From: an uncultured Thermoguttaceae bacterium | GTDB lineage: Bacteria; Planctomycetota; Planctomycetia; Pirellulales; Thermoguttaceae | Direction: 5' to 3' | Assembly (NCBI GenBank): GCA_934725735.1 | Contig: CAKVCP010000015.1 | Span: forward strand, 1 to 28,533 | DNA: 28,533 nucleotides | Part shown: positions 16,977-26,300 of the stretch, one piece after another | How the letters are laid out: every line of letters begins with the position of its first letter | How positions within the stretch are numbered: position 1 is the first letter of the stretch | Position numbers and translations under genes: made by a program | The notes under the pieces: generated by a model | Told to the model about the DNA's origin: nothing | Seen by the model: the letters and a program-made list of their open reading frames with translations, nothing else | Database searches by the model: none

Positions 16977-17438
16977 TTATTCAAAATCTCGCCGTCCGCG
17001 GTCTCTTTTTTTCGCGCTGTGACGCTTCTTCGAGGCAAGGCGGCGCAAGACTGATCCTCGCGTCGGTTTCGTCGGGATCCTCGGCTTCGGACGAATCGAC
17101 GCCTTGATAAGCGCGTCGCGGAGTTTGTCTAAGCACGCGGCTCGATTCTTCGGCGCGTCGCGATACTCCTGATTCGATATCACGACCTCCCCCTCCTCCG
17201 TCACCCACGAAGGATAGAGCGTTCGAAAACGCGCGACAACGTCTGGCGCAAGCGCGCTCCCGCTAATATTCCACCTTATTCGAACCTTCGACGACGTCTT
17301 ATTCACGTTTTGACCGCCAGGCCCCGAACTATGCGAATACGTTACCTTAATCTCCGAAAGGGGAATCGAAATAACGCCGGGAACGACCAATTGAAGATTT
17401 TTCGCGCTCGTGTTGGAATCTTCTGAATTTGTCTCCAT
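16977..17438 (-). CDS. arfB: Alternative ribosome-rescue factor ArfB (peptidyl-tRNA hydrolase)
   Basis: Release-factor-like protein that frees nascent chains from ribosomes stalled on mRNAs without a stop codon. The 153 residues hold the RF-1 domain with the catalytic GGQ at 41-43 in SSGPGGQNVNKTSSKV, preceded by ISIPLSEIKVTYS as in YaeJ/ArfB. The tail (about 117-153) is rich in Lys and Arg, as expected for the part that enters the mRNA channel. It is far shorter than RF1/RF2 and has no codon-recognition domains. The ATG at 17438 has GGAG about 11 bases upstream. It is divergent from the DUF3467 gene across a 157-base gap. Confidence 0.93.
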   Translation of the reverse strand: METNSEDSNTSAKNLQLVVPGVISIPLSEIKVTYSHSSGPGGQNVNKTSSKVRIRWNISGSALAPDVVARFRTLYPSWVTEEGEVVISNQEYRDAPKNRAACLDKLRDALIKASIRPKPRIPTKPTRGSVLRRLASKKRHSAKKRDRGRRDFE

Positions 17439-17466
17439 CTTTCTTTTCGCTCCGAGTGAATTCGTC

Positions 17467-17495
17467 TTGCGGGGCTTCGTAAAAAAAATTAATAG
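17467..17495 (+). promoter_or_regulatory. Possible promoter of the DUF3467-MBL-waaA unit
   Basis: In the AT-rich divergent gap, TTGCGG (17467-17472) and TAATAG (17490-17495) are spaced by 17 bases on the plus strand, each with two mismatches to consensus. It would leave a leader of about 95 bases before the ATG at 17596. The call is tentative; other AT-rich hexamers occur in the same gap. Confidence 0.3.
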
Positions 17496-17595
17496 TATTT
17501 AGTGATAAATTTTAGTGAAAGGACGTCGGCGGCGCAACATCCCCCTGGGAAACTTCACGCGACGCGTTAATCTATATTTTCATAGAGGAGAAAAA

Positions 17596-17952
17596 ATGGC
17601 TAAAGAAATCCCCCCCGTTGAAAGAGCTCAGAATCCGCAGATAGAAAAAGAGAAATCCCCCGCTGAAAGAGCGCAACGTCCGCAGGTAGAAGACGCCGGC
17701 GTTGTCGCGACCTACGCGAATTTCTGCCGCGTCGCCGGCACGCCTGAAGAACTCATCGTCGACTTCGGGCTCAATCCGCAGCCGATGGGTGCGCCGGAAA
17801 AGATCGCGGTCAGCCAACGCGTCGTTCTCAACTTCTACACGGCCAAGCGTCTTTATCACGCTCTTGGAATGACGATTCAACGTCACGAAGCGGCTTTCGG
17901 ACCTCTCGAAGTCAACGTCAACAAGCGCGCGCTTCATCATCCTGGAAAATGA
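17596..17952 (+). CDS. DUF3467 domain-containing protein
   Basis: Small soluble protein of 118 residues with unknown biochemical role. The ATG at 17596 follows a strong AGAGGAG site 5 bases upstream; an upstream in-frame start at 17515 gives an untypical Arg-rich extension and was not used. The first 35 residues hold two near-copies of a Pro/Glu/Arg segment (PPVERAQNPQIEKEKS / SPAERAQRPQVE). The rest matches the DUF3467 pattern: YANFCRVAGTPEELIVDFG, then AVSQRVVLNFYTAKRL and a C-terminal helix ending near EVNVNKR. Its stop overlaps the start of the metallo-beta-lactamase-fold gene (ATGA), so the two are translationally coupled. Confidence 0.88.
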   Translation: MAKEIPPVERAQNPQIEKEKSPAERAQRPQVEDAGVVATYANFCRVAGTPEELIVDFGLNPQPMGAPEKIAVSQRVVLNFYTAKRLYHALGMTIQRHEAAFGPLEVNVNKRALHHPGK

Positions 17953-18752
17953 TCGTTTGTCCCCTCGTTAGCGGAAGTTCCGGAAACGCGACCCTTGTCG
18001 TCGGCGGCGGAGTAAGTCTGCTCGTCGACTGCGGCGCAACGGGCGCGACTATAGAAAGGGCTCTCAACTCGCTAGGTTATAACCCGCGCGAGTTGACCGC
18101 CGTTCTCGTAACGCACGCGCACGACGACCACGTGAAGGGGTTAGGCGTGATTTCGCGGCGTTACAACCTTCCCATCTACGCTAGCGTCGGCGCGTGGGAA
18201 GAAATCATGAAGCGCGACAAAATCGGTACGATAAGCGCGAAAAACGTCCGCGTTTTTCAGAGTATAAAAGTCAACGAGCCTCTTTGTTTCGGCGACCTCG
18301 CCGCGCGCTTCTTCTCCACCCCTCACGACGCTTACGACTCCGTCGGATACGTCTTTAGCGACGGCAAAGCCTCCTTTGGACTCGCGACCGACTTCGGTCA
18401 TGTCACGCCGGGAATCCGATCCGCCCTACACGGCTGTCAAGTCGTCCTTCTCGAGTCAAATTACGACGAAGACATGCTCTGGAAGGGGCCGTATCCCTAT
18501 CCTCTCAAGACGCGTATCGCCGGCTGCTACGGACACATGAGCAACTCCGACGCGGGCGACTTCGCGATAGAGCTTGCGCAAAAGGGCGCCCAGCACATCT
18601 TTCTAGGACACCTCAGCGTCCACAACAACACGCAAGAACTCGCCTACCATACCGTTGAAGAAAAGCTTCTTGCCGCAGACGTCGATCCGCGACGCGATTG
18701 CATGGTCTACATGACCCGACGCTACGAGCCGAGTCGTCTCTTAGAATTCTAG
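17949..18752 (+). CDS. Metallo-beta-lactamase-fold hydrolase, WalJ/YycJ-like
   Basis: Zinc-type hydrolase of 267 residues resembling WalJ (YycJ), a family proposed to act as exonuclease or nucleotide phosphodiesterase in DNA replication/repair and cell-wall signalling. The start VSGSSGNATLV, the metal motif THAHDDH at 55-61, TPHDAYDSVGY, ATDFGH, the family signature LLESNYDEDML with YPLKTRI and GHMSNSDA, and FLGHLSVHNN are all present in order, so the metal site looks complete. It overlaps the DUF3467 gene by 4 bases and waaA follows after 15 bases, indicating one transcription unit. The exact substrate cannot be read from the sequence. Confidence 0.92.
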   Translation: MIVCPLVSGSSGNATLVVGGGVSLLVDCGATGATIERALNSLGYNPRELTAVLVTHAHDDHVKGLGVISRRYNLPIYASVGAWEEIMKRDKIGTISAKNVRVFQSIKVNEPLCFGDLAARFFSTPHDAYDSVGYVFSDGKASFGLATDFGHVTPGIRSALHGCQVVLLESNYDEDMLWKGPYPYPLKTRIAGCYGHMSNSDAGDFAIELAQKGAQHIFLGHLSVHNNTQELAYHTVEEKLLAADVDPRRDCMVYMTRRYEPSRLLEF

Positions 18753-18767
18753 CTTTCCCTCCTCGCC

Positions 18768-20060
18768 ATGTTCGTCGACCTCCTTTACCGATTCGTCATC
18801 CTAATCGTCGCCATCTGTTCTCTACCCTATATTCTTTACGCGTCGATACGCTATAAAAAATATCGCAAAGGGTGGAGACAAAAGCTCCTTGGAGACGTTC
18901 CAACGCTGTCGTCTCCCAAAGGAACGCGAAGGCTATGGTTTCACGGCGTGAGCGTCGGCGAAGTCAATCTCTTAAAACCGATCGTCGAAGAATTAGAGCG
19001 CAGTCGCCCCGATTGGGAATACGTCGTTTCCTCCACTTCGGAAACAGGCTACGAACTTGCCGTTAAGCTTTTTGGCGCTAAAACTAGCGTCTTTTACTGT
19101 CCTCTCGATTTCACCTTTCCAATTTCTCGAGCGCTACGACGCCTTCGTCCAACCGACCTTGTCTTGGTTGAACTCGAATTATGGCCCGATCTCATACGTC
19201 TTGCGAGTCGCAAGGGGGTTCGCGTCTCTATCGTCAACGGGAGAATTAGCGATCGTTCCTTCAAACGCTACCGTCTTGCGCGGCGCGCGCTCGCGACGAC
19301 TTTCCGCAGAATTTCGCTCGTCGCCGCGCAGGATGAAATCGCCGCGCGATACTTTCAAGCGCTCTCCCCTTGCCCTGAACGCATCGTCGCGACGGGGTCG
19401 GTCAAATTCGACGGCGCGAAGACGGATCGTAAAAACGCGGAGACGCAACGATTGCGCGAACTCGCGCAGATCGGGGACGACGACGTCGTTTTTATCGCGG
19501 GGAGCACTCAATCCCCAGAGGAGGAAGGAGCGCTGGAGGTTTTTCGCCGTCTCGGGGAGACGCGTCCGAACCTCAAATTGATAGTCGTGCCGCGTCATCG
19601 AGAACGATTCGAAGAAGTCGCGCGAATTCTCGACGCCTCGGGGCTTCCCTGGACGCGCCGCAGCGATCTTCCCAACGCCAAGCCGCGCGAACGCGTCCTC
19701 CTTGTGGACGCGCTTGGCGAGCTGGGCGCGTGGTGGGGATTGGCGGACGTCGCTTTTGTCGGCGGAAGTTGGGGAGATCGAGGGGGGCAAAATATGCTTG
19801 AGCCCGCCGGATACGGCGTGGCGGTCTCCTTTGGAGGGAACACGAAAAACTTCCGCGTCATCTCGGAAGCGTTGCTTAAGCACAACGCGGGGGTTGTCGT
19901 TCGGAATGTCGACGAATTAACCGATTTCGTGCGTAAAGCGGTCGACGATCCGGATTATCGCCATAAACTGGGGGACGCCGCGCAGCGCCTCACGCTCCAA
20001 AACGTCGGCGCTTCGCGTCGAACGCTCGACGCAATCGCCCGTCTCGATTGGCGTCGTTGA
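18768..20060 (+). CDS. waaA: 3-deoxy-D-manno-octulosonic acid (Kdo) transferase
   Basis: Glycosyltransferase that joins Kdo from CMP-Kdo to lipid A precursor at the inner membrane; its presence indicates an outer membrane with LPS. The 430 residues start with one membrane segment (about 6-27). The catalytic-base motif HGVSVGEVN follows with E65. The domain then shows SSTSETGYE, FYCPLDFTFPISRALRRLRP, LVELELWPDLI and IVNGRISDRS, and in the C-terminal GT-B domain TGSVKFD, AGSTQSPEEE, VPRHRERFEEV and GGSWGDRGGQNMLEPAGYG. The length matches the family. The ATG at 18768 has no clear Shine-Dalgarno, so it may be translated by coupling to the preceding gene. Confidence 0.95.
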   Translation: MFVDLLYRFVILIVAICSLPYILYASIRYKKYRKGWRQKLLGDVPTLSSPKGTRRLWFHGVSVGEVNLLKPIVEELERSRPDWEYVVSSTSETGYELAVKLFGAKTSVFYCPLDFTFPISRALRRLRPTDLVLVELELWPDLIRLASRKGVRVSIVNGRISDRSFKRYRLARRALATTFRRISLVAAQDEIAARYFQALSPCPERIVATGSVKFDGAKTDRKNAETQRLRELAQIGDDDVVFIAGSTQSPEEEGALEVFRRLGETRPNLKLIVVPRHRERFEEVARILDASGLPWTRRSDLPNAKPRERVLLVDALGELGAWWGLADVAFVGGSWGDRGGQNMLEPAGYGVAVSFGGNTKNFRVISEALLKHNAGVVVRNVDELTDFVRKAVDDPDYRHKLGDAAQRLTLQNVGASRRTLDAIARLDWRR

Positions 20061-20357
20061 CAATATCTTCCTCTTTTCCAAACTGCATCGCGCATATCTG
20101 CATAATTGACACATTCTACATAACTAGTAAACTCTATAACAAAACAGTCAAATTGAACAACTTTTCAAAACTTTTTCCTTTACGACGGTTAGGTTAAAGA
20201 TTAAATTATTCGATATAAACTACAATTGTTTATATTGGACAAAATAGACAACAAGAGTAAAAAGATTAGTTTAACCAATTAATCAGAACGATATGAATTT
20301 GGGCGACGTCGTCGACTGCCGACGCGGTCGATTAAGCGCGAAATGAGGAATGTTGCA
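20061..20357 (+). promoter_or_regulatory. AT-rich leader upstream of the giant gene
   Basis: A 297-base stretch without genes. From about 20075 to 20300 it is clearly richer in A and T than every neighbouring gene. It must carry the promoter of the giant gene, as waaA ends before it. Candidate -35/-10 pairs are weak: TTGGAC (20235-20240) with TAAAAA (20258-20263) at 17 bases is the best I find. A perfect TTGACA at 20106 has no -10 at the right distance. The last 50 bases return to GC-rich sequence and end with GAGGA (20345-20349), 8 bases before the ATG. Confidence 0.5.
20213..20235. repeat. Inverted repeat, possible operator
   Basis: A perfect 8-bp inverted repeat, ATATAAAC and GTTTATAT, with a 7-base centre (TACAATT) in the AT-rich leader, about 125-145 bases before the giant gene's start. 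The size and symmetry suit a dimeric regulator site, but AT-rich DNA gives such palindromes by chance more easily. Confidence 0.4.
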
Positions 20358-23300
20358 ATGACACGATTAGAAAAAGATAGGAAACAGAGAACGTTGCGTC
20401 TTCGTAAACGTCTTCTCAACGTATCCCTGGCCTTGTGCCTCTTCAGCGCAGGTCCGGCGTTCGGCGTCGCTATGCAACAACCGCCGCAACCGGAAGCCGC
20501 TCCCGCGCCTGCACCTGCGCCTGCACCTGAAGCCGCTCCCGCTACGCCTGAAGCCGCTCCTGCCCAGCCCGCGCCAGCTCCGGAACCAACCGACGACGAA
20601 AAGAAAGCCGCTCTTCAAAAAATCGGGCTTTCTCGGCCAAGCGATATTCCTAATCCCGCCGAAAATCCAGCGGAAGCCGTCAAGATGGTCGAGGACTATA
20701 AGGAAGCGCTCGCCAATCCGGATCCTCCCAAGGACGAGCCCTCCGAGGCGGTTCAGCTGATCGATTTTGATCCTCAGCGTAGCTATTCCCGTCTTCTCTA
20801 TCCGAGCGTCGCAACCCGCGTCGGCCTGACCGAAGCTCAGAATCAGCGCATCAACGAATTGATGACTGATCGCGCCCAAAAGCTCGCTCAAGCCCCTAAA
20901 GAAGAGTGGAATAAAATTACCAACGAATCGGAAGCGGCTTTAAAAGCCGTTCTCACACCCGAACAAGACGAACGTTTCCAACGCGGTATCGGTCAAAAAA
21001 CAATCGTCCTTCGATTCAGCAAGGAAAAGTGGGCCGACGTTCTTAATTGGTTCGCGTCGGAAGTCGGTCTTCAGCTCGTTATGTCCGCTCCTCCCCAGGG
21101 AACCTTTACTTATAACGATAAAACCCCCTACGCGCCCAAAGACGCTCTTGACGTCCTCAACGGTTACCTAAACTTCAGAGGGTATACCTTGATTCGAAAC
21201 GGCGCGATGTTGATCCTCCATGACTTCCGAAACGGCGCGATTCCTCTACAGTATCTTCCCAAGATCACTCCTGAAGAACTGCCCAATCAAAGTCGCTTCG
21301 ACTACGTCGCTTTGACGATTCCGCTCGAACAGCGTAGCGCTCTGGCCGTCCGTCAAACGATTGCGCCTTTCCAAGGGCCTCACTGCATGATTCGAACTCA
21401 AGCGGGAAATTCGCTCATGATCGTCGACTCCGTCAACGCTCTGCGCGAAATTTACGCCGCCGCTATGTCCGTACACAATCCAGATCCGCCCCACGATCAG
21501 CCTCGACATCCTGGCGATAATCGTCCGGCGCCGGAAGTGCCCGAATGGCGTTCTTATCCTCTCGAAGGAATTTCATATAGCACCGTCGTTCAGCAAGTGG
21601 ATATCTTTGCCCCCGGCGCGAAGGCTCTCTACAACCCACAGTCGAATATCATCAACTACCTCTGCGTGCCGAGTCTTCATGGCATCATCGACGGTTTGAT
21701 GACGCGGATGAAGGAAGGAGCGGATCCGTCGCGCGTTGCGACAGTTAAAGCGTATTCGCTCGATAAGATCGCTTCTCTGTCCCCTTCGGAACTCTGGTCC
21801 ATGTCCCGTCGTATGAGTCGAAACGGCTCCTTTGGGCAGTATGGCGGAGCCTTCAATCAATATGGTGGCGACGCTATCGCGGAATTCTACAGCTACGTCT
21901 TAGATTCCCTAAAGACCCTCGTTCCCGACGCCACTCTTGAACTTAACGCGCCCGCGCGCAAAATCTTCGCCGTCGCCAATCCGGAAGACCACGCGAAGAT
22001 CCAAGCCGCGCTCGACAAGCTCGCGGAAGACGTCAAACCTGAAGAAGAAGCCGTCGTCAAGGTTTATCACCTCAAAAATACGAACGCTCAAAGCGATCCT
22101 AACATCAACGCCGTCATCCAAAATATCGCGCCTCAGTCGCGTCCGTCGCTCCTTGAAGACGGTTCCGTCCTCATTCTCGGAACCGCTGAAGATCACGCGA
22201 AAGTCGCCAAGGCGCTAGAAGAATACGACGCCTCCGTCGTCGACCCCGACAAAGAGTTCGTCCTTCGCTCGTATCTTTTGACGACTCGACAGATGGCGCG
22301 CTTTGCGCAAGTTTTCGATCGAGTGCGGTCACAGCCCGAAATGCGCACCGCCGTGCGTCTCCCTGATCCGATTATTCCCACGCGTTTCGCCGTCTGGGGG
22401 ACCCCCGTCCAGCAAGCGCAAGTCGCTAAAATCATCGATCAGATCGTCAACGTTGAAAGCTCTCTTGAAGAAATCAAACCTCAAGGTCTTCCCGCGCCCG
22501 TAAGACAAGACGCCAGCGCGCCTGCGCCCGCTCCCGAAGCCAAGCCCGCCGCGCCTGCGCCCGCTCCTGAAGCCAAGCCCGCTGCGCCCGCTCCCGCTCC
22601 TGAAGCCAAGCCCGCTGCGCCCGCTCCCGCTCCTGAAGCCAAGCCCGCCGCGCCTGCGCCCGCTCCTGCCGCAACGACTCCGGCTAAGCCTACCCCTGCG
22701 GAAATTGCCGCGAAGGCCGACGCTGAAAAAGCGTTGCTCGCGAACGCTCAGACTTTCCAGAACGGCGGCGCCTACATGGCGGTAATCCCCATTCGCAAGG
22801 TCAATCCCAGCACGGCAAACGTCATGTTGTCGTCGACGATCCCTGGTCTCGACGTCATCACGGAATACTCGACTCGTTCGCTCATCGTCTACGGTTCGAA
22901 ATCCGGGGTCGAAGCGGCGATCAAGCTCGCGTCGCAATTGGACGGAGCCCTCGACGCCACGCTCGAAGTTATCACGCTCAGCCAACCTCTCCCCGCCGAC
23001 GTGATCTCCGCGCTGCCTCGTATTGAACCGACGGTCGTCTCCACCTACGATAAGTCGAATAACCGCCTTCTTCTCACCGGACGTAAAGTTGACGTCGAAC
23101 GACTCAAGTCTTACGTTATGCAGATTGAAGAAAAAACGTCTGAAGAGCCCGAATCGGTCTACTATCTCGACGTTGAACGCGACGTTCCCGACGAAATCCA
23201 GGATTACATCAAACGCGCCGTCCCCGGCGTCGAGTTGACCTACTCCTCGGAAAACAGACGCTTCACCATCATCGGCACGCCGACTGAACAGCTTGCCGCC

Positions 23301-26300
23301 GCCAAACTCGTCAACGACGCGATCGTCAACCTTCCTCCGGAGAATGAAACGCGCTACTACAAGTTCGACGAACAAGTCTCCGACACGATGATCGAATTGC
23401 TCAACGAACGCGTGAAGAACGTCTCTAAGATCGAACGCGACACGCGCAACAACGCCGTTCTACGCGTTACGGCCAAACCGTACCAACACGAAGAAATCGC
23501 GCAGGCGATCGAAAAAATCCAGGCCGAGTACCCGTTGAAGGATGAAAATAGCTTCGCGACCTATCTCGTCACGAGCGACGTCGTCACGCGCTTCAACCAG
23601 GTGAAAGACGATTTCCAAAAAGATCACGGCTCGATTAAACTCCTTGACGACGGTTCCAAGGGCGTTCTTTCCGTCTGGGCTTTGCCTGCGCAACAAGCGG
23701 CCCTCAAAAAGTTGTTGGAAGAACTCGGTAATCTCGATTCCGTTTCAAAGACGACCGCCGCCCTCTATAAGCCCAAGCACGTAGACGCTCCGACCTTGAT
23801 CTCGATCTTAATCGATCTTCATCCTTCGGTCAAAGCGACGAACGACACGGTCAACGCGCGTCTGATTCTCCGCGGAACCGCCGACGCGCTCGCCGCAGCG
23901 CAGGAAACCCTAGCCGCGCTCGACGTCGTACAAGACGACGCCGTCGTCCGCGTCTACAAGGCGTACCCCGTCCAAGGCTTCTACTCGACGGACAAGGTCG
24001 GCAACTATTACTCTCCACAGTACTACTTGCGCGATATTAGCGCGCTCGTTCCCGCCGCTCGCGTCTCCTTCGACTATTACAATCAGCAAATCATCGTCTG
24101 GGGTACGGAGGAGGAACATGCGATCGTCGCGAAAGTCATCGACGATCTCACGAAAAACACCGGGGTCGACAAGAGAATCATGCGTTGGCAGATTCGTCGC
24201 GCGAACTATTCCACGCTGACCACGCAGATCGCCGCCGTCTATCCTCGCGCCGTCGCGACTTACGACGCCGCTTCCAAAACCCTCCTAATTCGCGCGGCCA
24301 ACGGCGTCAGTCTCGACGCGGTGACCGAGCTCCTCGAACTTCTCGACCCTGAAGAAGTCTCGGAGTTTGATCCGGTTCTCGAATACTACGACGCTGGCGC
24401 TAAGCCCTCTCCCGATCTGATCAGCGCGGTTGAATCGCTCGTTCCGAACGCCAGTCTTGTGTCGATTGACGAAAAGACTCAGCAGCTCCTCGTCATCGCG
24501 AAGCCCGCTGAACATAAAATCGTCGCCGACAATATTGAACGTCTTGCGAAAACCTACGGCTCGACCGATCTTAGAATGATTCCGTATCCGGTCTATAGCA
24601 TGAAAGTGGCTTCCCTCGTCGACGACATGACGGAGGCCTACCCCGCCGCGTCCTTTGCCGCCGACGATCGCGGTTCGAGACTCCTCGTTCGCGCGACGCT
24701 TCAGGATCATGTCCGCATCTCTGAGGAAATCGCGCGTCTTAACGAAGAGTATTCCTCCGAGACGGGGGAAACGGTGGCGCCCGGTCCGCGCGTCATCGTG
24801 TATGAAGTCGACACGCCTCAGATCGCCGCTCAGATCCGCGGCGTCGTCAATAGCTTGATTCCAGACGCGGAATCTTTCGGCGGAATGAACGCTTACGGGC
24901 CGTCCACCGGTCAAAAGGAAAAACTTGCGATTCTCGCCAATGGTCACGACCATGAACGAATCAAGGCGATCGTCGATTCTTTCAATCAGACGTCGGAAGA
25001 AGATAAGTTAGAGTTTGCGATCTATCCCTACGGAGAAGCGTCCCTTGAGATGATCGATTCAATTCTCTGCAATTTGCTTCCTAGCGCGATTGCGATCGAT
25101 CAACCGGAGATGGGCGAAACGGTCGCGGCGCGTCAAGCTCGCCGTATGCAGTATATGCGTCAGCGATCAATGCAAAGCGGTCGTTACAACGCGGAACCCA
25201 AGCCTTCTCCCTTCTATCGCATAGACGGCGCGTCCAAGACGGTGGCCCTCTTCGCCACTCAGGAGGAACATGAGACCGTGCGCGGCGCGATTGAAAAGAT
25301 CGCCTCCACAAGCGGCGACGAAGCGAAGATAATTACTCGCGTTTTACGTCTCGGTTCCCCGGTCTCTTATCAGGTCGCCAGCGGTCTGCGTTTAACGTAT
25401 CCTACTTGCACGAGTTTCGCGACTAACGGGAACGAACTCATCGTAACCGGTCCGGAATCTGAGGTCGCCAAGTGCGAAGAGCTTGTCGGCGAATTGAACA
25501 AAGAACAGTACGAACGTATCGGCAATTTCCTTACGCTTAAAGTTCCCGCAGAATCCAATTACAATCGCGATACGCTTATCACAATCCTTAGAGGTCATTT
25601 TACAAGCCTAGGAATCTCCCCTTATCCGGGACTTTCTCCGGATCAAATCACTATCTGGGGACGCGAAGATTCTTTGGAATTCGTTTCCAAGTGGTTTAAC
25701 GAACTTGTTGCGACGCCTAACGAAGCGTCCTACGTCACTTATCCCTTGACGAATACGCGACTTGACCTCGCCGTCGCATTTTTATCGAAGGTCTGCCCGA
25801 ACGCCTCGATCACCCCCGATCCGACGCGCAATTGCCTAGTAGTCTACGCGACGCCTGAAATGCAAACCGCCGTCGCCGACGCGCTCAAGGAATTTGACAA
25901 ACCCGTCGTTGAAGGCGCCGAAATTGTGGGCGCGACCTACGATTGGAAGGATCAGGCGACATTCTGGGCGATCTTCGCCGAATTGCGTCAGCGATTCCCT
26001 GAAGCGACGATCATGCCGCTTGGTTCCCAGTACTATGTAACCGCGCCTAAACAGGTTCAAGATAAACTCGGTGATTACATTTCGCGTCGCATTACGTCGG
26101 TCGTCGACAATGCGTTCGCCTTTGAGCCCTACTATTTGAAAAACATCAACTTAACGCGTCTCGTACAGATTTCCCAATATGTCCTTCCCGGCGTTTGGAT
26201 ATTCGCCGGTAAAGGCACGAATGAAATCTTCGCTGTCGCGACCCCCCAGAACCACGCTAAGCTCAAGAAATTGATCGCGGCTATGGAAGCGTTGCCTCCC

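Noticed and set aside
20106..20140. Promoter TTGACA ... TATAAC
   Set aside because: The two hexamers are separated by 23 bases, too far for a sigma-70 promoter.
22518..22667. CRISPR array
   Set aside because: The repeats are contiguous without unique spacers and keep the reading frame; this is a coding minisatellite. The same holds for 28182-28533.
22329..23375. Minus-strand frame of 348 codons with RSGSGRSGLGF-like repeats
   Set aside because: The repeats are the complement of the Ala/Pro minisatellite and the frame is in register with the sense codons of the giant gene, which explains its openness.
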